Shown here in pieces: positions 9,044 to 16,370 of a stretch of DNA of 64,000 bases; position 1 is the stretch's first letter, and each line of letters opens with the position of its first letter. Where the stretch lies: positions 901,617 through 965,616 of the forward strand of contig NZ_AQXF01000001.1 in assembly GCF_000375545.1 (NCBI RefSeq). Direction: 5' to 3'. The stretch comes from Kordiimonas gwangyangensis DSM 19435 = JCM 12864. GTDB lineage: Bacteria; Pseudomonadota; Alphaproteobacteria; Sphingomonadales; Kordiimonadaceae. The translations under genes and the position numbers were made by a program. A model generated the notes under the pieces. The model was not told the DNA's origin. It did no database searches and saw nothing but the letters and a program-made list of their open reading frames with translations.

Positions 9044-9145
9044 CGTTAGCCCCCTTCTCCCTCTAAGGCGGCATAGTAGCAAAACTCTCCTTAATCGCGA
9101 ACTAGAAATAGTTTGGGTGACAAGAAGGGCTGGGACGCTGTGCGC

Positions 9146-9862
9146 TCAAAACATGCTGGGCTGCAAGGTGTCATAGCGCGACATGGGTGGCGCGACCGCC
9201 CGAACCGCAAAGTTGTCTCCGTCATAGGGCCGCATCAAGGCAATCACCTCTTCCATGTCACGCTTGGGATCAAGCCACACATCATAATCTTCTGGCCTGA
9301 TGATCACGGGCATGCGGTCATGAATGGGCGCCGCAATGGCATTGGGCTCCGTAGTGATCATGGTGCAGGAAATCACTCCTTTCGGCCAATCCGGTGTGCG
9401 CACCTTAGGAGCCCACTCCCAAAGGCCCGCGACCGAGAATATCCACTGGTCGGTGAGCGTGAACAGATAGGGTTTGCCGTTCTTGAACTCATAATAGCCA
9501 TTGACCGGCATCAGGCAGCGCCGCCCTTCTTTGAACGGAGCAAGATAGGCTGAACCCTTATGCGAGCGGAGCGAGGGTGGCAGGGCCTGCCACCAGCGAT
9601 ACTGCTCGATCAGATTGTCCGCCCGGGCATTGAACATTTTATAGTGGCTCTTGAGCTCAGTCGCGAAACTGGGCACCAGCCACCAGCGCGCTGTAGTGAC
9701 GCGGCGCTCGCCGTCCCGGAGCGCCACAATGGGCACAGGATCGCCCGGATTCATATCGCCCGGTCGCCAGTCCGGGTGGCTCTTCTTGATGGTGAAAGCG
9801 CTATAATAGGCGTGTATCTCCGCCCAGGTCGGTGGGTTCTTGCTTTGCATGCGTCCACACAT
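9146..9862 (-). CDS. SRAP (YedK/HMCES) family protein
   Basis: SRAP proteins protect abasic sites in single-stranded DNA by forming a thiazolidine crosslink through Cys2. Here the protein begins Met-Cys-Gly-Arg, giving Cys2, with N79 (NARAD), E125 (NGYYEF) and H181 (IHDRMP) in the positions of the family active site. Length (238) is typical. An upstream in-frame ATG at 9892 is excluded because only Met at 9862 exposes the catalytic Cys, and because the 9892 codon falls inside a LexA box. That box (9887-9901) predicts SOS induction. Monocistronic on the minus strand. Confidence 0.93.
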   Translation of the reverse strand: MCGRMQSKNPPTWAEIHAYYSAFTIKKSHPDWRPGDMNPGDPVPIVALRDGERRVTTARWWLVPSFATELKSHYKMFNARADNLIEQYRWWQALPPSLRSHKGSAYLAPFKEGRRCLMPVNGYYEFKNGKPYLFTLTDQWIFSVAGLWEWAPKVRTPDWPKGVISCTMITTEPNAIAAPIHDRMPVIIRPEDYDVWLDPKRDMEEVIALMRPYDGDNFAVRAVAPPMSRYDTLQPSMF

Positions 9863-9886
9863 GATCTGGCTCCTCATTACAAATGA

Positions 9887-9901
9887 GAACATATAAAGAA
9901 C
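9887..9901 (-). promoter_or_regulatory. Alphaproteobacterial-type LexA box
   Basis: GAAC-ATATAAA-GAAC (GTTC-N7-GTTC on the other strand) matches the alphaproteobacterial SOS operator. It ends 25 bases upstream of the SRAP start codon, a gene family known for SOS linkage. Confidence 0.75.
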
Positions 9902-10077
9902 AAAAAAAAGAATCTATACAGTTATTACGATATAAGTAACCTTTCGATGCTACCAACAACAAAGGTTAGCTGCGGCGTTGGATTTCGGGTGCCATTTGAG
10001 CAGTGACCACCGTACAAATTTAAGCAGGTCTCAGATGAAGCGCATACTCGATTAAGACGCCGGTCCTCTGTCACAGG
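9902..10077. other. AT-rich intergenic region with no gene seen
   Basis: Beyond the LexA box, this stretch up to the small open frame at 10078 shows no coding sequence, clear promoter or repeat that I can support. Confidence 0.4.
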
Positions 10078-10260
10078 CTAGTACTGCGCGAATATCCAGT
10101 GGTCATCGGGGGATGAAGTTTGTTTCTTAACCGGAGTTGCCTCACTTGATTTTAAATTTGGAAAGAAGGTGTGCCGGAAAAAGGTTCTCCGAAGTAATAT
10201 GAACCGTTGGCGCGAGGTTCTCTCTCGGAAATAAAGATATGCCCGCGAATACCACTTCAT
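10078..10260 (-). CDS. Doubtful small basic protein
   Basis: A 60-residue Arg/Phe-rich open frame whose ATG overlaps the stop of the exonuclease gene as ATGA, the arrangement of a coupled gene. There is no recognisable domain and composition is unusual, so it could be chance. Listed because of the overlap only. Confidence 0.25.
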   Translation of the reverse strand: MKWYSRAYLYFRERTSRQRFILLRRTFFRHTFFPNLKSSEATPVKKQTSSPDDHWIFAQY

Positions 10261-10817
10261 ACAGTGCTGGTGGTCAGCTGTGGCAAGTGCTCAGCCAGTT
10301 CGGAGTGTCCAATGTAAAAGCGCGCAAGCTGCAGTGCGTCTGGCCCTGCGCGATGTGCTGTGCTTTGCCGCAGTACCTTCGCCCACTCCCTTAATGCACG
10401 GTTCATGTCCGAAAATAGATTGGCAAAATGTCGGGCGGAGAGTTCTTGATCGGTCGCTCCGGCCGCATCCGCTAGGCGCCGGTACCAGAACCCATCGTAA
10501 GCGGGAGCGTCACAAAAGAGAGTGTCTACTCCGGTCAAGTCACTTTGAAATTCTTGCCACACTGCATCAGCGGTCCGGCCTTCATGCACAAGCATGGCCA
10601 ATGTAATGCCATGAAGCTCTTCCGAAGCTGAAGACCAGTCAGTCAGGTCCCATGTTGGAGCCGGCTTTATCAAGCGAGACTTTGAGAGATATTCAACTCC
10701 ACTTTCGACAACTGCCCACCCCAGTTCAATAGGCCAGCTATGACGAGACAGACTGGAGGCCTCAAAATCTATGAAAACCAGCCGCCCCTCAGTAGACGTT
10801 AACGGTCCTTTGCGCAC
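10257..10817 (-). CDS. DEDDh 3'-5' exonuclease (DnaQ-like)
   Basis: A 186-residue single-domain exonuclease. The DEDDh residues can be followed: D17 and E19 in FIDFEAS, HGIT at 69-72, D108 (with D103 nearby) in the FCDAPAYD segment, and H155/D160 in HRAGPDA. Such proteins trim single-stranded DNA or RNA 3' ends. It begins with GTG overlapping the stop of the previous gene (TAGTG), so it is coupled to the 93-residue protein upstream. Lack of polymerase or other domains makes this a stand-alone nuclease, possibly in an accessory or defence cassette. Substrate unknown. Confidence 0.85.
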   Translation of the reverse strand: MRKGPLTSTEGRLVFIDFEASSLSRHSWPIELGWAVVESGVEYLSKSRLIKPAPTWDLTDWSSASEELHGITLAMLVHEGRTADAVWQEFQSDLTGVDTLFCDAPAYDGFWYRRLADAAGATDQELSARHFANLFSDMNRALREWAKVLRQSTAHRAGPDALQLARFYIGHSELAEHLPQLTTSTV

Positions 10818-11098
10818 TAATTATCGCCCACGCCACAGGTCCATTCATAGACCGAGTTGTCAGTCCGAAATCGGACGTAATTTCCACGATCCTCGATTAT
10901 TTCCACCACAGGGGTGGTTATCCAATAATCTTGGACCTGATAGGTCCGCGCATTTTGAGCGCCCACAAGAACACAAAAACCGAGTTCTGGTCGTCCGTGC
11001 TTAGAAAGAGTAGAGCCATCGGGACCGCGTTTCAGCAATTTCGACACAGCGCCAATATCGCCTGCCCCATCTGCAACCCGCCTAAGCGTATATGTCAT
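10817..11098 (-). CDS. Small conserved-looking protein of unknown function
   Basis: A 93-residue soluble protein with a C-terminal half predicted as beta strands (YQVQDYWITTPV ... VRFRTDNSVYEW). I do not recognise the family. The frame is open further upstream to 11206, but ATG 11098 sits 15 bases after the preceding gene, which fits operon spacing; the ribosome site is weak. Its stop overlaps the exonuclease GTG, suggesting the two act together. Confidence 0.55.
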   Translation of the reverse strand: MTYTLRRVADGAGDIGAVSKLLKRGPDGSTLSKHGRPELGFCVLVGAQNARTYQVQDYWITTPVVEIIEDRGNYVRFRTDNSVYEWTCGVGDN

Positions 11099-11112
11099 AG
11101 CGTTCGAACCAC

Positions 11113-11367
11113 TCAATGGGTGCTTGGTCGCGACGGTGCCTTGTAGTGCTGAATGTGACGCGTGGCTTCGCGAAACACACGCAATGTTGGCGCTTTTCCA
11201 ACGCAACTCAAACCCAGCTCAGCGCTTACCTCCACGAATGCGGCAAGGATGCAATTCGCCTGCGAGGTTCCGTTTTTGACAAGTGCTGTTTCAATCAAAA
11301 CCCGGAGTGCATCCTTGATTGCATTAGCGGTTTGTCGCTGGTCGGTGGCCATATCATATCGTGTCAT
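11113..11367 (-). CDS. Small hypothetical protein
   Basis: An 84-residue, mainly helical protein upstream of the 93-residue protein and the exonuclease on the same strand. No motif is recognised. ATG 11367 is chosen over the longer frame from 11433 because the longer one runs into the region upstream of the divergent HTH gene. Operon membership is inferred from spacing. Confidence 0.45.
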   Translation of the reverse strand: MTRYDMATDQRQTANAIKDALRVLIETALVKNGTSQANCILAAFVEVSAELGLSCVGKAPTLRVFREATRHIQHYKAPSRPSTH

Positions 11368-11439
11368 TAGGTAAGAATATTCGAAAATCGAATACAACGC
11401 AATATCGATTAGTAGGTGTGGGAAAGGAGCCAATGCCCA

Positions 11440-11688
11440 ATGTCCCGCATCAAGACGTTACGCTCGCCTGCTCAGATGGAGTTGCAAAAGCTCCTGAAGG
11501 CGGCTCGTGTTCAAGCAGGGCTATCTCAGCTAAGCGTTGCGGAAGGAATGGGGTGGAGGCAAGCTGACATCTCGAAGGTTGAAGCAGGGGAACGCCGACT
11601 TGATGTTGTTGAGTTTGTGCGCATGGCCAGAGTAGTCGGCTTTAACCCAGACAAAATACTTCGTATGATCGATGCGGTTCTCGACTAG
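11440..11688 (+). CDS. XRE-family helix-turn-helix regulator
   Basis: An 82-residue protein that is almost entirely a Cro/C1-type HTH: QKLLKAARVQAGLSQLSVAE, then WRQADISKVEAGERRLDVVEFVRMARVVGF. Stand-alone XRE proteins of this size are local repressors, and it is divergent to the exonuclease cassette, so it may control it. ATG 11440 has AAAGGAG about 10 bases upstream. Confidence 0.8.
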   Translation: MSRIKTLRSPAQMELQKLLKAARVQAGLSQLSVAEGMGWRQADISKVEAGERRLDVVEFVRMARVVGFNPDKILRMIDAVLD

Positions 11689-11877
11689 GTGAATTCAACC
11701 TATCATGGTGGTTAATTATTGCACCCTTATGCCGCATATATCGATCTGGAGTAGTCGCTGTGGAGGCGTCAGGCCGCTCCCAGTAAAAAGCGGGTTGAAG
11801 GCCATGTGATCGGTCGTCGGGCGAGTTCCGCTCTGTTCCCGGTGTCCTGTTTCAAATGGGTAAAAGTGCATTTGCCG

Positions 11878-12768
11878 CTAGTTAATATGCCTGTCCATAT
11901 AGGCGCACATCAATCCGAAGAGCACGATCGGCGCTGTCACCACCAAGCTCGAAGCCCAGTCCCCTCCGGTAGCATCTATTACGACATTTAATTTGGTAAT
12001 ACCGTGATCGACGTCAAAGCGCACGAACTTGTCGGTCCCAATAAAAACAATAGTCGCACAAAGTGCAGTGTTGAATGAGCGCCGATACGCGTACGCGGGG
12101 TTGTGAAACAACACAATGATAAAGGTTAGCAATCCCGCAGTAATTGACCCAAGTACTCTTGCCTCGAGTGACCAATCTATCGGCATCAGCCACCCAGCTA
12201 GGACGCCGCTCAATAGGCCTATAACTAGCCCCCCCGCTAGCCACTGCCAGGAATTATTTGCCTCAGCAGTAGCCTTGGCTGCAAGTTGCTCTCGTTGTCG
12301 GCTAAAACGTTCCTCATTGAGGCGTTTACAGAAGCCGTCGTACTGATCTAGCAACTGTTTGAATTTTGCGCCAGGGACGCGAAGCACGGTTAATTCCGCC
12401 GACCTGACGAAGACATCTGCGGTCCGAGGGTGACCAGAGTCCATTGCAGCCATCTCACCAACTTGGTTAGGAGAAGAGCGTATGGTGATGCGCTTAGACT
12501 TTACGAACACATCGACCTCACCAGCGATCAAGAAATATACGTCTGTATCGTGGTGCCCTTGAGAAATAAGCTTCTCGCCCTTCTGAAAATGGGCCAGTTC
12601 TCCAATTTTTATCAGCTGATTTGCGATAGCTTCATCACCGCCAACCGCTCTATTCTTGCACAGGATTTGAAGGAGTTGCTCGGCGCCATGATCTCGATCG
12701 AACATGCCCTCATGAGTTCTGGATGTTGCGAATCCGAATTTTCGAGCTAGCCTCTGCGCCCAATACAT
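11878..12768 (-). CDS. Pycsar-type effector: cyclic-nucleotide-binding domain plus four TM helices
   Basis: Residues 45-140 form a CRP-like cyclic-nucleotide-binding domain; the phosphate-binding cassette is visible as VGEMAAMDSGHPRTADV (103-119, with E105 and R115). After a charged helix, four hydrophobic segments follow (about 175-196, 205-223, 232-246, 272-291). This is the layout of PycTM effectors, which sense cCMP or cUMP from a partner cyclase and then damage the membrane to stop phage spread. A class III cyclase gene lies 1 kb away across a divergent promoter. The start overlaps the end of the WYL regulator gene by 22 bases. Which nucleotide it binds cannot be told from the sequence. 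Confidence 0.82.
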   Translation of the reverse strand: MYWAQRLARKFGFATSRTHEGMFDRDHGAEQLLQILCKNRAVGGDEAIANQLIKIGELAHFQKGEKLISQGHHDTDVYFLIAGEVDVFVKSKRITIRSSPNQVGEMAAMDSGHPRTADVFVRSAELTVLRVPGAKFKQLLDQYDGFCKRLNEERFSRQREQLAAKATAEANNSWQWLAGGLVIGLLSGVLAGWLMPIDWSLEARVLGSITAGLLTFIIVLFHNPAYAYRRSFNTALCATIVFIGTDKFVRFDVDHGITKLNVVIDATGGDWASSLVVTAPIVLFGLMCAYMDRHIN

Positions 12769-13622
12769 TTCTCAATTTCCTCGATATTCTCAATCGTCAG
12801 CAGGTAGCTGCTTTCGTTTCTCATTACCTCGTCCTTCACCTTGCGAGGGTCAAATCCGAAGTTTCTCAAATAGTAAAATAGCATTGCCTGTCTAACCGAA
12901 AGGTGAAGCTGTCCACCTTCCATATTATACTCGAGTTGCAGTTGTTGTGCTTTTGCTGCGGGAAGACTAGGATCTGGACGAAGAATTACCGTGATATGAG
13001 TATTCCAAGAAGTGTCCTCGGGAAGCTCCCTGTCCAAAACTTTTGTTAATTCGACTTCCATTAGTCGAGATAGCACAAAGTCTGAATATCGCGCGTTTTC
13101 AAAGTCAAAAGCTCTTACGTGCCAACGATGGCCATCGCACCCTAGGGCGTGAGGAAAAAGCGTACGAAATTCTGTATTGTCCGAAGCCATTGAGACATAG
13201 CGGCCACGAACACCAGCTTTGTTCCTTATGGCTGTTAATATCGTCTCGAGGGTGTCTGTCCTGATTTCGCGTGATGGTATATTCACCGCTTCAAAAGTCG
13301 GAATCTCATTAATCCAGGTCTCATCAACTGAAACATGCCTTCGGCTTATCATGTCGAGATGATGAAGGTACTCTGCTGCCGTGCCCTCGGCAAAACAGGA
13401 TTCGAAGCGTTCAGTAGGAATATATGTCTTTCGCCTTGGGTCGTAGACCATGTTGTTAGGGCAAGTGTCAGCATAGGCGGTCAAATCTTTTGTGGCCTGC
13501 TGAGGCGAAATCAAAAATTTATCCTGCAGCTTCTTCCGGCCGACGCCACCTTCCCACTTCAATTGGAACTCAATAAACTCAAATCGTTGTCGGACATTCT
13601 CTCTTACATCTAGTCTGCTCAT
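12747..13622 (-). CDS. CapW/BrxR-like WYL-domain transcriptional repressor
   Basis: A 291-residue regulator with an N-terminal winged-helix region and a WYL domain; the block FPHALGCDGHRWHVRAFDFE..RYSDFVLSRL is characteristic of the CapW/BrxR family that represses CBASS and BREX defence operons until infection. WYL domains are thought to bind a nucleic-acid or nucleotide ligand. ATG 13622 is chosen because GGAGGCGTC lies directly before it; the frame extends to 13640. The gene is divergent from the cyclase and shares a promoter region containing a palindrome, and its 3' end overlaps the effector gene, so it probably controls both arms of the locus. Confidence 0.82.
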   Translation of the reverse strand: MSRLDVRENVRQRFEFIEFQLKWEGGVGRKKLQDKFLISPQQATKDLTAYADTCPNNMVYDPRRKTYIPTERFESCFAEGTAAEYLHHLDMISRRHVSVDETWINEIPTFEAVNIPSREIRTDTLETILTAIRNKAGVRGRYVSMASDNTEFRTLFPHALGCDGHRWHVRAFDFENARYSDFVLSRLMEVELTKVLDRELPEDTSWNTHITVILRPDPSLPAAKAQQLQLEYNMEGGQLHLSVRQAMLFYYLRNFGFDPRKVKDEVMRNESSYLLTIENIEEIEKCIGRRG

Positions 13623-13655
13623 GACGCCTCCAAAATACATCCAATTAATAGTATA

Positions 13656-13683
13656 TTGACATTTTATACAATGCTACTATAAA
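13656..13683 (+). promoter_or_regulatory. Promoter for the cyclase-E2 operon
   Basis: TTGACA (13656-13661) and TATAAA (13678-13683) are separated by 16 bases. The transcript would enter the cyclase gene at 13759. Confidence 0.6.
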
Positions 13684-13690
13684 ATAGCAT
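13671..13690. promoter_or_regulatory. Probable operator of the WYL repressor
   Basis: ATGCTA-N8-TAGCAT is a perfect 6 bp inverted repeat covering the -10 element of the cyclase promoter. It also lies about where the -35 region of the divergent regulator gene would be, which suits repression in both directions. Confidence 0.55.
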
Positions 13691-13758
13691 CATTCAAAAG
13701 AATCGGTGCGCGAATAGATGGGGGGGCTTGATGCGCTAGCAAAACCAAGGAGGCCACG

Positions 13759-15363
13759 TTGCTTTGGCGTAAAGACGTAGCGCAAAGGCGCATTGACAAG
13801 CTGATAAGAGAGGCACCTGCAGTAGATGTCCGGAATTTTAGGGACGACTATTTGCCTCACTACAAACTTCGCGCAGCCATGTTGCAAGCTGAGAGCAAGG
13901 CCGTCGCGCCACCACTACATAACCTTCCCAAGAGTAGCGCGGTGCTGGTTCAAACCATTCAGATTTATATCTGCATTACCAATTACGACGATTTCCGGCT
14001 AGAAAGCGGATCCGAGACCGCATCGTCTCATGACCGCGCCTTAAGATTTCTACACCTGTATTATAGTGCATGCGATCGATCTACAGAGGGCACGGACGCC
14101 CAACGCGTAGACTTTCATGGTAGCCGCATGCATGCTGTGGTTATTGATGAAAATGGGGACAGCAACCCAGAGGAGGCGATCGCAGAAGCCTTATCCTTTG
14201 TGCTCCGTTTTCAAAAAGTGGCCGAACAAGCAAATCGTCAACTTGCGAGGAATGAATTCGACGCAAGAATTCGGGTCGGGATTGATGTTGGCCCATGCGT
14301 TGCCATCAACAATGGCACTGGCAACGAGCAGGAGCCGTTGTTCTTGGGTAGCGCAGCCAATCATGCTGCAAAGCTGGCTGCGGGAACTGAGCCCGGGGTG
14401 TTCGTGTCTGATGCGGTACGCGCAAGGCTGAGCTTAGTGCAGCTAGGCGCCCTAGAGCATAAAAAACCCCTTAGTGATCTTGATATTTCGCGGGTACTTA
14501 CTCGTCAGCAAGAACGCGACTTAAGTTTGAGGGCACAACCTCGCAGCGGCCCATCAACTGATAATATAGTCGAGAAATGGAGAGAGGAGATCGCCAATCG
14601 CGATGTGCCAGACCCAGTGATCGCTCGCTTTGCGTTCCATTACAAAGCGCCTCCCCTGAAAAATATTGATTATGGCGAGTTGTCACCGAGCAACTCAATC
14701 CGGATGCCGCTGGCGTCGGTATTTGCGGATCTATCCGGCTATACAGCTTATATAGATAATGCGATTGCCCAAGACAGCATCGCATTGGCTGTAAAGGCGC
14801 TTTATGTAATTCGCGCCGAGTTCCAAAATGTAATTGAGCAAGACTTTGGTGGACGCAAGGTACGCTTTATTGGAGATTGCATCCATGCACTGCTTGCGGA
14901 GGGTTCCAGTACCACTACCGATGACAAGCTTAGTGTGCAACGAAGCCTAGAGTGTGCGGGTGCGCTGCGTTCTTCCTTCGAGCTTTGCCAAACATCTTTG
15001 CCCGGACTCAGCTCACTCGGCCTAGCCATTGGCCTAGAGTTCGGAGCGACACCGGTCTCGCGAATAGGGATCCGAGGCTTAAGATCCGTTCGGGTGGCGT
15101 CCAGCGTCGCAACAACACGCTCGGAAAAAATGCAACGTGAGTGTGGACATAATGATACGCGAGTTGGCCCAGCGATGAGTTTATTGATCCCAGCGTCTGT
15201 TCGGGACCTATTTGATGGTGATTGCTCGACTTCAGATCTTACATACGACGATATTGCAACTGCCATGGGTTCGTTTGGGGTGCAAATCAGTGCGCCAAGC
15301 TATATTCCATCACCTCCCCGAAATACAGGAAATGTATCGAGAGCGCACTGCGACATTTCATGA
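13759..15363 (+). CDS. Pycsar-type tandem class III nucleotide cyclase
   Basis: A 534-residue protein with two class III cyclase-like domains (about 62-250 and 315-500). Domain 2 keeps both metal-binding Asp: D324 in VFADLSGYT and D373 in FIGDC. Domain 1 lacks both (ICITNYDDF; HGSRMH) but keeps N201 and K205 in GSAANHAAKL, the region supplying transition-state residues. Together they look like one composite active site, as in animal C1/C2 adenylate cyclases. In Pycsar systems this enzyme makes cCMP or cUMP on phage infection. Start is TTG at 13759 with AAGGAGG 5 bases upstream. Its stop overlaps the next gene's ATG. The product nucleotide is not known, so PycC is a contextual call. Confidence 0.8.
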   Translation: MLWRKDVAQRRIDKLIREAPAVDVRNFRDDYLPHYKLRAAMLQAESKAVAPPLHNLPKSSAVLVQTIQIYICITNYDDFRLESGSETASSHDRALRFLHLYYSACDRSTEGTDAQRVDFHGSRMHAVVIDENGDSNPEEAIAEALSFVLRFQKVAEQANRQLARNEFDARIRVGIDVGPCVAINNGTGNEQEPLFLGSAANHAAKLAAGTEPGVFVSDAVRARLSLVQLGALEHKKPLSDLDISRVLTRQQERDLSLRAQPRSGPSTDNIVEKWREEIANRDVPDPVIARFAFHYKAPPLKNIDYGELSPSNSIRMPLASVFADLSGYTAYIDNAIAQDSIALAVKALYVIRAEFQNVIEQDFGGRKVRFIGDCIHALLAEGSSTTTDDKLSVQRSLECAGALRSSFELCQTSLPGLSSLGLAIGLEFGATPVSRIGIRGLRSVRVASSVATTRSEKMQRECGHNDTRVGPAMSLLIPASVRDLFDGDCSTSDLTYDDIATAMGSFGVQISAPSYIPSPPRNTGNVSRAHCDIS

Positions 15364-16181
15364 CCTCCATTTCATTTCTCCAGAATGCGGCACCGCCTTG
15401 GGTTTCTGCGCTTGAGCGAGGTGAGAAAGGACTTTCGTTTCGTGCTGCGCCGCCAAAGCCAAGTGGGGCGAGCACCCGGCAATATTCGCTGGTGATTTCA
15501 GAAACGAGTGGGGGGAAAGTGGCAGTGCGTGAAGGCGAAGGTGAGCGATTGCTTCCGAAATGCTGCCCTGAACGACACATCAATCCTGGGGGTTCATTTT
15601 GCATCTTTCTCAGCTCAACTGCTGCGATCCTGGGGCCGGAGCCAGCGGTTGATTGGTGGAAGTCCTTGGGCGATTTCCTCGTAAATCAGGATTACGCCAA
15701 TAAGCACCGCAGGTGGCCCATAACTGCCCAGCTGAGCCACGGAAGCGCTGCGGAATTACAGCTGAAGATGGAGGCTATTGCTGATCGACTGGGTTGGCGC
15801 GACGAAATTCTTTCGGGAATCTTCAGGCACCAAGGGTGGCTTGGTGGAAAGCTGCCAAAACTAAGGAAAAAAACTTCGAAGTTGGTCAACGGGCGGGCAC
15901 CGTGCCCTCGCGAATGCCATCAACTGCACTCACCATTTAAGAAGCATAGCTGTGGTATCCAGAAATGCGCGGGCAATTGCTATAAGTCACATAGACATAA
16001 GCTCAGACGCGCGTGTCCTCACCGATCCGACATCGAGCAGCTAATTATACTCGAGAGCGAACGCCGCCGGCTGGATACAGAGTTTACCAAGTCACTTAGG
16101 AAAGATAATTACAGCTGTTGTGGTACCATGGCATACTGTCCGCTAGCGGACGAAGACAATGGAAGAGAAGAACGTTCCTAG
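15360..16181 (+). CDS. E2-like, cysteine-rich protein coupled to the cyclase
   Basis: The 273-residue protein carries H73-x-N75-x5-C81 in CPERHINPGGSFC, which resembles the HPN...Cys active site of ubiquitin-conjugating E2 enzymes and the prokaryotic E2 families. The segment after it (DWWKSLGDFLVNQ) is also typical of those families. The C-terminal 110 residues are Cys- and His-rich (about 11 Cys), suggesting zinc binding. The frame is open from 15222, but ATG 15360 overlaps the cyclase TGA as ATGA and is preferred. In CBASS, E2-type proteins attach the cyclase to targets and tune its activity; a similar role for this cyclase is inference. No E1, JAB protease or ubiquitin-like gene is nearby. 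Confidence 0.7.
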   Translation: MTSISFLQNAAPPWVSALERGEKGLSFRAAPPKPSGASTRQYSLVISETSGGKVAVREGEGERLLPKCCPERHINPGGSFCIFLSSTAAILGPEPAVDWWKSLGDFLVNQDYANKHRRWPITAQLSHGSAAELQLKMEAIADRLGWRDEILSGIFRHQGWLGGKLPKLRKKTSKLVNGRAPCPRECHQLHSPFKKHSCGIQKCAGNCYKSHRHKLRRACPHRSDIEQLIILESERRRLDTEFTKSLRKDNYSCCGTMAYCPLADEDNGREERS

Positions 16182-16370
16182 AGCCACAAGCGGATATGCC
16201 TGTAAACTCGTAATAACCTCTTTCAAGAACAGCATTTCAGATCATCGAAATAGCTTGAATATCGGACGGACTTCAGCATGTTCCGCCTATGTTCTTTTTT
16301 CTGGCACGCACGCTTGCAATGATCCATAAAAGGTTGCAAAAATAAACAAATAAATTGTTGAGGGATTCCA
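16182..16370. other. AT-rich intergenic region upstream of the TGT-like cassette
   Basis: No gene seen. TTGCAA occurs twice, the second copy close to an AT-rich run before the GTG start at 16371, so a promoter for the next cassette probably lies here, but no convincing -35/-10 pair can be fixed. Confidence 0.35.

Noticed and set aside
11689-11877. Possible RNA gene between the XRE gene and the effector gene
   Set aside because: No stable long hairpin, promoter or known RNA motif that I can support.
15222-15359. Upstream extension of the E2-like gene
   Set aside because: It would overlap the cyclase by 140 bases in another frame; the ATGA junction at 15360 explains the start better.
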